Of a stretch of DNA of 41,395 nt, positions 7,538-16,390 are shown piece by piece. The notes beneath the pieces are model-generated. The model searched no databases and was not told where the DNA came from. It worked only from the letters and a program-made list of their open reading frames with translations. Every line of letters starts with the position of its first letter. Position 1 is the first letter of the stretch. A program made the translations under genes and the position numbers. The DNA is from Pseudomonas sp. CAN1 (lineage in GTDB: Bacteria; Pseudomonadota; Gammaproteobacteria; Pseudomonadales; Pseudomonadaceae): assembly GCF_030462585.1 (NCBI RefSeq), contig NZ_JASMRU010000016.1:1-41395 (forward strand), written 5' to 3'.

Positions 7538-8419
7538 ATGGACAAACGCATGACGGCCACCGAGATGGTCGCCCAGCTGCGCGACGGCATGACCCTCGGC
7601 ATCGGTGGCTGGGGCCCGCGGCGCAAGCCCATGGCACTGATCCGCGAGATCCTCCGTTCCGAGCTCAAGGACCTCACCATCGTCGCCTACGGCGGCGCCG
7701 ACGTCGGCATGCTGTGTGCCGCCGGCAAGGTGAGGAAGCTGGTGTTCGCCTTCGTCTCGCTGGACTTCATCCCGCTCGAACCCTACTTCCGCAAGGCCCG
7801 CCAGGCCGGCGAGCTGGAAGTGATGGAGATCGACGAGGGCATGTTGTTGCTGGGCCTGCGCGCGGCGGCCATGCACGTGCCGTTCCTGCCCACGGCCGTG
7901 GGCCTGGGCACCGATGTGCTCAGGCACAACCCGCAGATCAAGCTGGTTGCCTCGCCCTACGCCGATGGCCGCGACTGGGTCGCCATGCCGGCGCTGGAAC
8001 TGGATGCGGCGCTGGTCCATGTCGACCGCGCCGACGCTCGCGGCGTCTGCCAGATCGACGGGCCTGACCACTACATGGACGACCTGTTCGTCCGCGCCGC
8101 GAAGCAGACCTTCGTCAGCTGCGACGAGCTGGTGGAGCCTGCGCACTTCCACGCCAACCCGCAGGCCGCGCGCACGGTGTTCTGGGAACGCAACCTCACC
8201 GACGGCGTGGTGCACGTCCCCGGCGGCGCCCATCCCAGTTCCTGCGCGCCGCTGTACGGCTTCGACGTGGCGCACTTCCAGCGCTACAACGCTTCGGCCC
8301 AGGAGGAGGGCGGCTGGCAGCGCTACTACGACGAGTTCATCCGCGACGGCGAAGCCGCCTACCTGGACAAGGTCGGTGGCATCGAGTCTCTCCGCAAGCT
8401 GCCCCTGCCGGTGTTCTGA
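7538..8419 (+). CDS. ipdA: IpdA, alpha subunit of the COCHEA-CoA ring-opening hydrolase
   Basis: A 293-residue class I CoA-transferase-like subunit. With IpdB it hydrolyses ring C of COCHEA-CoA, a carbon-carbon cleavage late in steroid breakdown, although the fold is that of a CoA transferase. The N-terminus shows GMTLGIGGWGPRRKPMALIR (residues 18-37), then YGGADVGMLCAAGKV and EIDEGML (97-103), the region that carries the essential acid in the mycobacterial enzyme; all are IpdA hallmarks. The ATG at 7538 has AAGGAG 8 bp upstream; an earlier in-frame ATG at 7433 lies inside hsaC and is rejected. ipdB follows after two bases. Confidence 0.93.
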   Translation: MDKRMTATEMVAQLRDGMTLGIGGWGPRRKPMALIREILRSELKDLTIVAYGGADVGMLCAAGKVRKLVFAFVSLDFIPLEPYFRKARQAGELEVMEIDEGMLLLGLRAAAMHVPFLPTAVGLGTDVLRHNPQIKLVASPYADGRDWVAMPALELDAALVHVDRADARGVCQIDGPDHYMDDLFVRAAKQTFVSCDELVEPAHFHANPQAARTVFWERNLTDGVVHVPGGAHPSSCAPLYGFDVAHFQRYNASAQEEGGWQRYYDEFIRDGEAAYLDKVGGIESLRKLPLPVF

Positions 8420-8421
8420 CC

Positions 8422-9237
8422 ATGACTGACGCAACCGCTTCCTGCAGCCTCGCCGAGCTGTTGATCTGCGCCGCCAGCGAGTGCTGGCGTGACGACGGCG
8501 AAGTGCTCGCCACCGGCATCGGCGTGGTCCCGCGCCTGGCCGCTTCCCTGGCCATGCTGAGCAGCAATCCTGACCTGCTGATGACCGACTCCGAGGCCTT
8601 CATGGTTGCCGAGCCGGTGCCGCTCGGCGCGCGCAACGGCTACGTGCCGAAGTTCGACAGCTGGATGGGCTTCTCGCGCATCTTCGACAACGTCTGGGGC
8701 GGGCGCCGCCACGCGCTGGTCGGGCCGACCCAGATCGATCGCTTCGGCCAGGCCAACATCTCCTGCATCGGCGACTACGCCAGACCCAAGGCGCAGATGC
8801 TCGGTGTGCGCGGCTTCCCCGGCAATTCCATCAGCCACGCCAACTCCTTCTTCGTGCCGGCGCACAGCCGCCGGGTGTTCGTCGAGGGGGAGGTCGACAT
8901 GGTCGCCTCGGTCGGCTACAACCCGGCACGCCTGGCCCGTGGCTGGTCGCTGGACGATATCGACATCCGCCTGATCGTCACCGACCTCTGCGTGCTCGAC
9001 TTCGGCGGCCCGCAGCGGCAGATGCGCGTGCGCTCGCTGCATCCGGGGGTAGAACTGGCACAGGTGCTGGACAACACCAGCTTCGACCTGGCGCTGCCGG
9101 CGCAGATCGCCACCACCGCCATGCCCAGCGCCGCGCAGCTGGAAATCCTCCAGCGCCTTGACCCGCACAACCTGCGTGCCCGCCAGCTCAAGGACAACCC
9201 ACCGGCGCTGCGCAGCGCCGAAGGGGCACGGCCATGA
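8422..9237 (+). CDS. ipdB: IpdB, beta subunit of the COCHEA-CoA ring-opening hydrolase
   Basis: A 271-residue CoA-transferase beta-type subunit, partner of IpdA. Recognisable IpdB blocks: DLLMTDSEAFMVAEPVPLG, FDNVWGGRRHALVGPTQIDR, FGQANISCIGD, VRGFPGNSISHANSFF and VLDFGGPQRQMRVRSLHPGV. Mycobacterial IpdB is about 20 residues shorter; the extra length is mostly a C-terminal tail (LKDNPPALRSAEGARP) that may not be structured. The stop overlaps the ATG of the next crotonase (ATGA), so translation is coupled. Together with IpdA, IpdC and EchA20 it defines the ring C/D module. Confidence 0.92.
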   Translation: MTDATASCSLAELLICAASECWRDDGEVLATGIGVVPRLAASLAMLSSNPDLLMTDSEAFMVAEPVPLGARNGYVPKFDSWMGFSRIFDNVWGGRRHALVGPTQIDRFGQANISCIGDYARPKAQMLGVRGFPGNSISHANSFFVPAHSRRVFVEGEVDMVASVGYNPARLARGWSLDDIDIRLIVTDLCVLDFGGPQRQMRVRSLHPGVELAQVLDNTSFDLALPAQIATTAMPSAAQLEILQRLDPHNLRARQLKDNPPALRSAEGARP

Positions 9238-10097
9238 GCCGCTGCGAAGAGGTCGTGCTCTACGAGGTGCAGGGCCCGGTGGCCATCGTCAGCATGAACC
9301 GCCCCGAGTACCACAACGCGCAGAACTCGAAGATGACCTACGCGCTGGACGCGGCCTTCCGCCGTGCCTGCGACGACGATGCGGTGAAGGTCATCGTCCT
9401 GCGCGGCGAGGGCAAGCACTTCTCCGCCGGCCATGACATCGGCACGCCGGGCCGCGATGTCAACGAAAGCTTCGAGCGCGCGAGCCTGTGGTACGACCAT
9501 GTGAACAAGCCCGGCGGCGAGTTCCTTTATGCCCGCGAGCAGGAGGTCTACCTGGGCATGTGCCGGCGCTGGCGGGAGATGCCCAAGCCGACCGTGGCCA
9601 TGGTACAGGGCGCCTGCATTGCCGGCGGGCTGATGCTGGCCTGGGTCTGCGACCTGATAGTCGCCAGCGACGACGCCTACTTCCGCGACCCGGTGGTGCG
9701 CATGGGCATCCCCGGCGTCGAGTACTTCGCCCACGTGCATGAGCTGAGCCCGCGCGTCGCCAAGGAGTTCCTCTTCCTCGGCGAGCGACTGCCGGCCGAG
9801 CGCGCCTGGCAGCTGGGCATGGTCAACAAGGTGGTGTCGCGCGACGTGCTGCTCGACGTGACCCTGGACATGGCTCGTCGCGTGGCCGAAATGCCGCGCC
9901 TGGGCCTGCAGCTGGCCAAGCAGGCGGTGAACAACGCCGAGGACCTGATGGGCAAGCGCGCCACCATGGACATGGTGTTCGGCCTGCACCACTTCGCCCA
10001 TGCGCACAACGAGCTGGTCAGCGGCGACCGCCTCGGCGGCTACGACGCCCGCGCCATGGCCAGCTCGCAGCGCGAGCCGGTGGAGGGAGGCCGATGA
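9234..10097 (+). CDS. Crotonase-fold enoyl-CoA hydratase/isomerase-like protein, no canonical Glu pair
   Basis: A 287-residue crotonase. The oxyanion-hole segments KHFSAGHDI (61-69) and GACIAGGLM (126-134) are present. When aligned by eye to classical enoyl-CoA hydratase, though, the two catalytic glutamates (rat Glu144 and Glu164) fall on Met134 and Val154 (FRDPVVRMG). It may therefore use other residues, or catalyse an isomerisation, hydrolysis or retro-type cleavage rather than plain hydration. An 80-105 insertion rich in charged and aromatic residues is also unlike short hydratases. It sits between ipdB and ipdC with 4-bp overlaps on both sides, so it is surely part of HIP breakdown, possibly hydration of the unsaturated HIP-CoA side chain. 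Fold is certain; reaction is open. Confidence 0.85.
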   Translation: MSRCEEVVLYEVQGPVAIVSMNRPEYHNAQNSKMTYALDAAFRRACDDDAVKVIVLRGEGKHFSAGHDIGTPGRDVNESFERASLWYDHVNKPGGEFLYAREQEVYLGMCRRWREMPKPTVAMVQGACIAGGLMLAWVCDLIVASDDAYFRDPVVRMGIPGVEYFAHVHELSPRVAKEFLFLGERLPAERAWQLGMVNKVVSRDVLLDVTLDMARRVAEMPRLGLQLAKQAVNNAEDLMGKRATMDMVFGLHHFAHAHNELVSGDRLGGYDARAMASSQREPVEGGR

Positions 10098-11194
10098 GCC
10101 CGGACCTGAGCACCCGCGTCACCCAGCTGCTCGGTTGCCGCTACCCGATCATCCAGACCGCCATGGGCTGGGTGGCCGATCCGCGCCTGGTGGCTGCCAC
10201 CGGCAACGCTGGCGGCTTCGGCTTCCTCGCCGGCGCGACCATCGAGCCGCAGCAAATGGAAGCGGCAATCCTTGAGACGAAGTCGCTGACCTCGGCGCCA
10301 TTTGGCGTCAACTTCCATATGTATCAGCCCAACGCCGGCGAGATCGTCGACCTGGTGCTGCGCCATGGCGTGAAGGCAGTGAGCTACAGCCGCTCGCCGG
10401 GCAAGCAGATGGTCGCCCGGCTTAAAGACGCCGGGGTGGTCTGCATGCCCACGGTCGGCGCGCTCAAGCACGCGCAGAAGGCCGTGGAGATGGGCGCCGA
10501 TATCGTCACCATCCAAGGCGGCGAGGGCGGCGGTCATACCGGCTCGGTGCCCACCGCGCTGCTGCTGGCGCAAGTGCGCGAAGCCGTGCAGGTGCCGGTC
10601 GTGGCGGCCGGTGGCTTGCACGACGGTGCCGGGCTGGTGGCTGCGCTGGCGCTGGGCGCCGACGGCGTGGCCATGGGGACGCGCTTCCTGATGAGCCAGG
10701 AAAGCCCGGTGCCGGATGCCACCCTGGCGCGCTACCTGGGCGTGACGGACCCGGCGAAGGTCATCGTCAGCCGCGCCCTCGACGGCCTGCCGCAGCGGAT
10801 GATCCGCAACGAACTGCTCGACGCCCTGGAGGCCGCCGGCCCCTGGCGGCGCCTGGGCCTTGCCGTGCAGTGCGCGCTGGCCTACCGGCGCCACTCCGGT
10901 ATGAGCCTCGCGCAGATGCTCCAGGCCCTGCGCCACCGTGGCGAGCTGACCCTTGCCCAGGCACTGCTGGCCGCCAACGCGCCCATGGTGATCCAGAAGG
11001 CCATGGTCAACGGCCAGCCCGCAGACGGCGTGCTGCCGGCGGGCCAGGTCGCCGCGCTGCTGGGCAGCCGCCCGCCGTGCACCGAGATCATCCAGACCAT
11101 CGTCACCCAGGCCCAGGCCCGGCTCACCGAGCTGGCCCGCCGGGTGCAACCGCAACAGACCCAGGAGAGCCTCCATGCCGCCGTTTCGCGTTGA
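10094..11194 (+). CDS. ipdC: IpdC, NMO/2-nitropropane-dioxygenase-like flavin oxidoreductase
   Basis: A 366-residue TIM-barrel FMN protein of the nitronate monooxygenase family. It has PIIQTAMGWVADPRLVAA at the N-terminus, the phosphate/flavin region GGEGGGHTG (142-150, including His148) and VVAAGGLHDGAGLVAALALGADGVAMGTRF. In HIP pathways IpdC is the flavin-dependent step that acts on the bicyclic CoA thioester before EchA20 and IpdAB open the rings; the exact reaction is taken from the pathway literature, not seen here. The ATG overlaps the previous stop by 4 bp, and the gene end overlaps echA20 by 20 bp. The family is known for wrong annotation as nitronate monooxygenase; context argues strongly for IpdC. 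Confidence 0.9.
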   Translation: MSPDLSTRVTQLLGCRYPIIQTAMGWVADPRLVAATGNAGGFGFLAGATIEPQQMEAAILETKSLTSAPFGVNFHMYQPNAGEIVDLVLRHGVKAVSYSRSPGKQMVARLKDAGVVCMPTVGALKHAQKAVEMGADIVTIQGGEGGGHTGSVPTALLLAQVREAVQVPVVAAGGLHDGAGLVAALALGADGVAMGTRFLMSQESPVPDATLARYLGVTDPAKVIVSRALDGLPQRMIRNELLDALEAAGPWRRLGLAVQCALAYRRHSGMSLAQMLQALRHRGELTLAQALLAANAPMVIQKAMVNGQPADGVLPAGQVAALLGSRPPCTEIIQTIVTQAQARLTELARRVQPQQTQESLHAAVSR

Positions 11195-11927
11195 GATCCA
11201 CGAGCACATCGCCGAGCTGGTGTTCGACCGCCCGCCGGTGAATGCCTTCGACTGCGCCGGCTGGGCGGCCATCGCCGCGGAGCTGGAACGCCTGGGGCGC
11301 GACGACGCGGTGCGGGTCATCGTCATTCGCGCCGAGGGCCGGGGCTTCTGCGCCGGTGTCGACATCAAGGAACTGGCCGCCGACGGCAACCTGATCGTCG
11401 CGGTGAACAAGGGCAACTACGACAGCTTCAAGGCTGTGCACCGCAATCCCAAGCCGGTGATCGCCGCCGTGCATGGCTTCGTCCTCGGTGGCGGCATCGG
11501 CCTGTGCGGTGCGGCGGACATAGTCCTCGCCAGCGAGTGCGCGACCTTCGGCGTGCCCGAGGTGGATCGCGGCGCCATGGGCGGCGGCGCCCATCTGCAG
11601 CGCCTGTTCCCGGTGCAGAAGGTGCGCCACATGTACTTCACCGGTGAGCCCATCGACGCCTATGAAGCCTATCGCCTGGGCGCGGTGGAGCGCGTGGTGC
11701 CGCGCGACCAGCTGCGCGACGCGGCCCTGGACGTGGCGCGCCGGATCGCCGCCAAGAGCCCGGCGATGATCGCCCTGGCCAAGGAAGCGCTGACCGGCAT
11801 CGAGGACGGCAATCTCGAAGACAAGTACCGCTGGGAGCAGGGCTTCACCCTGGAAGCCTACCGCTCGCTGGACTCCCAGGAAGCCCGCGACTCCTTCGTC
11901 GAGAAGCGCGAAGCGCAATTCAACTGA
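11175..11927 (+). CDS. echA20: EchA20, crotonase-fold ring D hydrolase
   Basis: A 250-residue crotonase. EchA20 hydrolyses ring D of HIEC-CoA, yielding COCHEA-CoA for IpdAB. Motifs: RAEGRGFCAGVDIKEL (52-67) and HGFVLGGGIGLCGAADI (100-116) form the oxyanion hole, followed by FGVPEVDRGAMGGGAHL with Glu129; the position of the first classical hydratase glutamate is Gly. These blocks match my memory of mycobacterial EchA20 very well (GRGF.AGVDIKE, GGGIGL, FG.PEV.RGA.G...HL.RL). The start lies inside the last codons of ipdC, 7 bp after a GGAG box, indicating coupled translation. It is distinct from the crotonase at 9234. Confidence 0.9.
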   Translation: MPPFRVEIHEHIAELVFDRPPVNAFDCAGWAAIAAELERLGRDDAVRVIVIRAEGRGFCAGVDIKELAADGNLIVAVNKGNYDSFKAVHRNPKPVIAAVHGFVLGGGIGLCGAADIVLASECATFGVPEVDRGAMGGGAHLQRLFPVQKVRHMYFTGEPIDAYEAYRLGAVERVVPRDQLRDAALDVARRIAAKSPAMIALAKEALTGIEDGNLEDKYRWEQGFTLEAYRSLDSQEARDSFVEKREAQFN

Positions 11928-11943
11928 TCACAGGCAGCAGCCC

Positions 11944-13110
11944 ATGGACCTGAACTACAACAACGAACAACAGGCCTTCCGCGAGGAAGTCCGCGCCTGG
12001 CTGGCGGCCAACGTGCCGAAGAACCCCTTGCCCTCGTACGACACCGAGGAAGGTTTCCGCCTGCACCGCGAGTGGGAAGCGCGCCTGCACGACGGCCACT
12101 GGGGCATGGTGACCTGGCCGCAGGAATACGGCGGCCGCGGCTGCGACCTGATCCAGTGGCTGATCTTCGAGGAAGAGTACTATCGCGCTGGTGCTCCCGG
12201 CCGGGTCAACCAGAACGGCATCTTCCTGCTCGGCCCGACCCTGATGGAGTTCGGCAGCCAGGAGCAGAAGGCGCGCTTCCTGCCGCGCATGGCCCGTGGC
12301 CTGGATGTCTGGGCCCAAGGCTGGTCGGAGCCGGGCGCCGGTTCCGACATGGCGGCCATCCGCTCCCGCGCCGAGCGGGTCGGCGACCACTACGTGATCA
12401 ACGGCCAGAAGACCTGGTCGACCCGCGCCGTGTGGGCCGACTGGCTGTTCGGCATGTTCCGCACCGACCCGGCGTCCAGCCGCCACCACGGCCTGACCTT
12501 CATCCTGGTGCCGCTGGACTCGCCGGGCATCACCGTGCGGCCGATCGCCCAGCTCGACGGCCTGCCGGGCTTCGCCGAGATCTTCTTCGACGATGTGAAG
12601 GTGCCGGTGGAGAACGTACTGGGCGGCGAAGGGCAGGGCTGGCACGTGGCGATGTCCACTGCCGGCTTCGAGCGTGGGCTGATGCTGCGTTCCCCGGCGC
12701 GCTTCCAGGAAACCGCGCGGCGCCTGCTGCAGCTGTACCTGGCGAACCGCGAAGCCGCCGACCGCGACCCGGCCATCGGCGAGGCGGTGATGCGCGCCTG
12801 GCTGGACGCCGAGGCCTACACCCTGAGCACCTACATGACCGCCTCGCGCCTGCAGCAGGGTGGACGCATCGGCCCGGAATCCTCGACCAACAAGATCTTC
12901 TGGTCGGAGCTGGACCAGCGCATGCACGACACCGCGCTGAGCATCCTCGGTGCCCGCGCCGAGCTGCTGCCCGGCGAGCCGCTGGCCGCTGACGTCGGCC
13001 GCTGGCTGGACGGCTTCCTGTTCTCCCTGGCCGGCCCGATCTACGCCGGCACCAACGAAATCCAGCGCAACATCATCGCCGAACGCATGCTCGGCATGCC
13101 GCGCGCCTGA
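11944..13110 (+). CDS. Acyl-CoA dehydrogenase alpha subunit, FadE31-like
   Basis: A 388-residue ACAD of the heteromeric (alpha2beta2) steroid type. It carries the likely catalytic base Glu243 in GFERG, at the isovaleryl-CoA-dehydrogenase position. The MCAD-type glutamate is replaced by Ala368 (IYAGTNEIQ), and it lacks the ERxQFG flavin motif that its partner has. Blocks such as FEEEYYRAGAPGRVNQNG, SPARF and ESSTNKIFWSELDQRMHDTAL resemble mycobacterial FadE31. The neighbour at 13122, 11 bp later, is the matching beta subunit. FadE31/32-type enzymes are thought to act after ring opening on the methyl-oxo-octanedioyl-CoA product; that assignment is from the literature on mycobacterial mutants. 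Confidence 0.85.
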   Translation: MDLNYNNEQQAFREEVRAWLAANVPKNPLPSYDTEEGFRLHREWEARLHDGHWGMVTWPQEYGGRGCDLIQWLIFEEEYYRAGAPGRVNQNGIFLLGPTLMEFGSQEQKARFLPRMARGLDVWAQGWSEPGAGSDMAAIRSRAERVGDHYVINGQKTWSTRAVWADWLFGMFRTDPASSRHHGLTFILVPLDSPGITVRPIAQLDGLPGFAEIFFDDVKVPVENVLGGEGQGWHVAMSTAGFERGLMLRSPARFQETARRLLQLYLANREAADRDPAIGEAVMRAWLDAEAYTLSTYMTASRLQQGGRIGPESSTNKIFWSELDQRMHDTALSILGARAELLPGEPLAADVGRWLDGFLFSLAGPIYAGTNEIQRNIIAERMLGMPRA

Positions 13111-13121
13111 GGAGCCGGGAC

Positions 13122-14183
13122 ATGGACTTCACTTTCAACGACGATCAGCTGAGTTTCCACGACAGCGTGCGGGCCTTCCTCACCAACCAGGTGACCCCGG
13201 AGCGCCAGCGCGAACTCTGGGCCAGCGAAACCGGGCGCAGCGACGAGCTCTGGGCGCAGCTCGCCGAACTGGGCCTGACTGCCCTCAACCTGCCCGAAGC
13301 CTTTGGCGGCCTGGGCCTGGACGAAACCGACTGGGTGCTGCCGGCGCAGGAATGCGGCTACGCCGCGCTGGCCGAGCCGCTGCTGGACACCGTGCTGGTG
13401 AGTGCGCCCTTGCTGGCCGGATTGGGCGACGAGCACGAGGCACTCAAGGCGGACTGGTTGGGACGCGTTGCGGCGGGTCAGGCGCGCGTGGCTATCGGTC
13501 ATCCGGACAGCCTGCTGGTGGCCGATGCCCACGTCGCCGACCTGCTGATCCTGGGCAGCCAAGAAGAAATCCACCTGGTGCCGCGCGAGGCCGTGCAGTT
13601 AACCCGCAGCCTTGCGCTCGACCCGGCGCGCCGTCTGTTCAGCGTGGCCTGGACGTCCAGCGCCGCTACCCGTGTGGCCAGCGGCGAGCAGGCTTGCGCG
13701 CTGTGGGCCGCTGCTTTCGAGCGCGGAGCCCTTGCCTGCGCCGCCCAGCAGCTGGGCCTGGCGCGGCGCATGGTCGACCTGGCGGTGGACTACAGCTTCG
13801 AGCGCAAGCAGTTCGGCAAAGCGATCGGCAGCTTCCAGGCGGTCAAGCACCTGATGGCCAACGTCGCGGTGCTCATCGAATTTGCCAAGGCGCCGCTGTA
13901 CCGCGCCGCGCAATCGCTCGCCGAGGTCCATCCGCAGGCCGCACTGCATGTCTCACAGGCAGCCCTGGCCTGCGCCGAGGCCGCTCAACTGGCGGCGAAG
14001 AACGCCATCCAGGTGCACGGCGCCATGGGGTACACCTGGGAGGTCGACCTGCAGCTCTACATGAAGCGCGCCTGGGCGCTGGACAAGGCCTGGGGCGACC
14101 GCAGCCTGCACAAGGCGCGGCTGTGCCAGGCGCTGTTCGGTGGTGCGGTCAATGCCGGCGCCGGCCATACCTTTGCGGTCTGA
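13122..14183 (+). CDS. Acyl-CoA dehydrogenase beta subunit, FadE32-like
   Basis: A 353-residue ACAD, shorter than the usual 380 or so. It keeps the flavin-contact motif SFERKQFGKAIGSFQAVKH (225-243) and the terminal AIQVHGAMGYTWEVDLQLYMKRA, but the middle beta domain is reduced and the canonical substrate-domain sequence (SEPGAGSD) is missing. This is the pattern of beta subunits in alpha2beta2 steroid ACADs, where the FAD site is shared with the alpha subunit upstream. A GAGGAG box precedes the ATG and fadA6 follows after 10 bp. It would form one enzyme with the 11944 gene. The numbering FadE32 rests on operon position and partner, not on a full alignment. Confidence 0.82.
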   Translation: MDFTFNDDQLSFHDSVRAFLTNQVTPERQRELWASETGRSDELWAQLAELGLTALNLPEAFGGLGLDETDWVLPAQECGYAALAEPLLDTVLVSAPLLAGLGDEHEALKADWLGRVAAGQARVAIGHPDSLLVADAHVADLLILGSQEEIHLVPREAVQLTRSLALDPARRLFSVAWTSSAATRVASGEQACALWAAAFERGALACAAQQLGLARRMVDLAVDYSFERKQFGKAIGSFQAVKHLMANVAVLIEFAKAPLYRAAQSLAEVHPQAALHVSQAALACAEAAQLAAKNAIQVHGAMGYTWEVDLQLYMKRAWALDKAWGDRSLHKARLCQALFGGAVNAGAGHTFAV

Positions 14184-14193
14184 GGAGAACCCA

Positions 14194-15342
14194 ATGGCAG
14201 AAGCCTACATAGTCGACGCCCTGCGCACGCCCACCGGCAAGCGCAAGGGTGGCCTGGCGCAGATCCACGCTGCTGACCTGGGCGCCCACGTGCTGCGCGA
14301 ACTGGTGCAGCGCAACGGCATCCCGGATGCGGACTACGACGACGTCATCTTCGGCTGCGTCGACACCATCGGCCCGCTGGCTGGCGACATTGCCCGCACC
14401 TGCTGGCTGGCCGCCGGCCTCGACCAGGGCGTGCCCGGCACCACGGTGGACCGCCAGTGCGGCTCCTCGCAGCAGGCCGTGCACTTCGCCGCCCAGGCAG
14501 TGATGAGCGGCACCCAGGACGTGGTGATTGCCGGCGGCGTGCAGACCATGACGAAGATTCCGATTTCCTCGGCCATGACCGCCGCCGAGCCGCTGGGCTT
14601 CAGCGACCCGTTCAGCGGCTCGGAAGGCTGGGTGAAGCGCTACGGCGCTGCGCCGCCGAGCCAGTTCCGTTCCGCGCAGATGATCGCCGAGAAATGGGAC
14701 ATCAGCCGCGAGGCGCTGGAAGCCTATTCACTGGAATCCCATCGCCGCGCCCTGCGTGCCATCGAGGCCGGTTGCTTCGCCCGCGAGATCGTCCCGCTGG
14801 CGGGCGTGCAGCACGATGAGACGCCGCGCCAGACCAGCCTGGCGAAGATGGCCGAATTGGACACCCTGTTCGGTTGCGACCGGGTCACGGCCGGCGTGTC
14901 CAGCCAGACCTGCGATGCTGCCAGCGCGCTGCTGATCGTTTCCGAGCGCGCGCTCAAGCGCTACAACCTGAAGCCACGGGCGCGCATCCACCACCTCAGC
15001 GTGCGCGCCGACGACCCGCTGTGGATGCTCACGGCACCGATCCCGGCCACCGCCTACGCGCTGAAGAAGGCCGGCATGCGCCTGGACGACATCGACCGGG
15101 TGGAGATCAACGAAGCCTTTGCCTCGGTGGTCATGGCCTGGCTGCAGGAAACCGGCTACCCCCTCGAACGCACCAACGTCAACGGCGGTGCCATCGCCCT
15201 CGGCCACCCGCTGGGCGCCACCGGCGCACGGCTGATGACCACGCTGCTGCACGAACTGGAACGCACGGGCGGCCGTTATGGCCTGCAGACCATGTGCGAG
15301 GGCGGCGGGCAGGCCAACGTGACCATCCTCGAACGACTGTAA
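14194..15342 (+). CDS. fadA6: Thiolase FadA6
   Basis: A 382-residue thiolase with nucleophile Cys89 ([14 protein letters not shown]), His338 ([14 protein letters not shown]) and acid-base Cys368 ([13 protein letters not shown]). The blocks [21 protein letters not shown] and [23 protein letters not shown] match the FadA6 type rather than FadA5. In the HIP route FadA6 cleaves the ring-opened beta-keto-diacid CoA released by IpdAB, giving acetyl-CoA and MOODA-CoA. GAGGAG lies 7 bp before the ATG, and the gene closes the tightly packed run that began at hsaC. A second, different thiolase is at 20552. Confidence 0.92.
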   Translation: MAEAYIVDALRTPTGKRKGGLAQIHAADLGAHVLRELVQRNGIPDADYDDVIFGCVDTIGPLAGDIARTCWLAAGLDQGVPGTTVDRQCGSSQQAVHFAAQAVMSGTQDVVIAGGVQTMTKIPISSAMTAAEPLGFSDPFSGSEGWVKRYGAAPPSQFRSAQMIAEKWDISREALEAYSLESHRRALRAIEAGCFAREIVPLAGVQHDETPRQTSLAKMAELDTLFGCDRVTAGVSSQTCDAASALLIVSERALKRYNLKPRARIHHLSVRADDPLWMLTAPIPATAYALKKAGMRLDDIDRVEINEAFASVVMAWLQETGYPLERTNVNGGAIALGHPLGATGARLMTTLLHELERTGGRYGLQTMCEGGGQANVTILERL

Positions 15343-15408
15343 CGCGACCACTCCCCGGGGCGTGACGTGGACGGGCCTGACGCCAGGCCATCTCCGCAGC
15401 ACGGACGG

Positions 15409-15444
15409 CCCCCTCTCCCTTCAGGGAGATGGTTGGGGAGAGGG
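15409..15444. repeat. CCCTCTCCCT palindromic repeat, single copy
   Basis: CCCCCTCTCCCTTCAGGGAG followed by ATGGTTGGGGAGAGGG, a common Pseudomonas-type intergenic palindrome. It sits in the 138-bp gap between fadA6 and the next SDR and could attenuate read-through. Related arms flank 16391-16510. Confidence 0.7.
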
Positions 15445-15480
15445 CGCTTGCCGCCTGCATTCAACTCTCAGGAGAACCCC

Positions 15481-16356
15481 ATGCAACTCTGCAAAGACCG
15501 CGTCGTCATCATCACCGGCGCTGGCGGCGGCCTCGGCCGCGCCTACGCCCTGGCCCTGGCGGCCGAAGGCGCGAAAGTGCTGGTCAACGACATCAACCGC
15601 GAAGCCGTGACCGGCGTCGTCGCGTTGATCCGCGACCAGGGCGGCGAGGCCATCGGCGACTGCCACGACATCACCGACTACAACGAGGCCGGCGAGATCG
15701 TCCGTGCCGCCATCGATGCCTTCGGCGACCTGCACGCGGTGGTCAACAATGCCGGCATCTGCCGCGACCGCATGTTCGCCAGCCTCACCGAAGCCGACTG
15801 GGACGCGGTGATGAACGTGCATCTGAAGGGCCACTTCTGCATCGCCAGCCACGCCGTGCATCACTGGCGTGACCAGGCCAAGGCCGGCGTGAAGGTGCAG
15901 GCGCGGATCATCAACACCAGCTCCGGCGCCGGATTGCAGGGCTCCATCGGCCAGTCCAACTACTCGGCGGCCAAGGGCGGCATCGCCTCGCTGACCCTGG
16001 TGCAGGCGGCGGAACTGGCGCGCTACGGCATCACCGCCAACGCCCTGGCCCCGGCCGCGCGCACCGGCATGACCGAGCAGGTGTTCGCCGAGGTGATGAA
16101 AAAGCCCGAAGACGGCTTCGACCACTTCGCCCCGGAAAACGTCGCGCCGCTGGTGGCCTGGCTGGTCAGCGAAGACTCCCAGCACGTCAGCGGCCGCCTG
16201 TTCGAAGTGGAAGGCGGCAAGCTCTCCCTCGCCGACGGCTGGCGCCGCGGCCCGGAACGCGACAAGGGCGCGCGCTGGTTGCCGGCGGAAGTCGGCGCTG
16301 TGGTGGCAGAACTGATCGAAAGCGCCGTATCGGCGCAGAAGGTCTACGGCACTTGA
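15481..16356 (+). CDS. SDR, MFE-2-like 3-hydroxyacyl-CoA dehydrogenase of the HIP pathway
   Basis: A 291-residue SDR of the peroxisomal multifunctional-enzyme (hydroxyacyl-CoA dehydrogenase) type. TGAGGGLG (12-19), NNAGICRDRMFASLTEADWD and Ser148-Tyr161-x3-Lys165 within NTSSGAGLQGSIGQSNYSAAKGG are diagnostic. The APENVAPLVAWLVS and VEGGKLSLADGWRRGP...DKGARW segments resemble an SDR of the mycobacterial KstR2/HIP regulon (Rv3548c type). Expected role: oxidation of the 3-hydroxyacyl-CoA made during beta-oxidation of the HIP side chain or the opened ring. A GGAG box lies 7 bp before the ATG. It is separated from fadA6 by a repeat and probably read from the same promoter. Confidence 0.85.
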   Translation: MQLCKDRVVIITGAGGGLGRAYALALAAEGAKVLVNDINREAVTGVVALIRDQGGEAIGDCHDITDYNEAGEIVRAAIDAFGDLHAVVNNAGICRDRMFASLTEADWDAVMNVHLKGHFCIASHAVHHWRDQAKAGVKVQARIINTSSGAGLQGSIGQSNYSAAKGGIASLTLVQAAELARYGITANALAPAARTGMTEQVFAEVMKKPEDGFDHFAPENVAPLVAWLVSEDSQHVSGRLFEVEGGKLSLADGWRRGPERDKGARWLPAEVGAVVAELIESAVSAQKVYGT

Positions 16357-16390
16357 TCCACTGTGTGACTCGCTCCTGCAAGATCAAAGG

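Noticed and set aside
7538-9237. 3-oxoadipate or acetate CoA-transferase pair
   Set aside because: The subunits have IpdA/IpdB-specific blocks and steroid context; there are no protocatechuate-pathway genes nearby.
10094-11194. Nitronate monooxygenase (2-nitropropane dioxygenase) for nitroalkane detoxification
   Set aside because: The fold fits, but the gene is locked between ipdB-ech and echA20; IpdC is the better reading.
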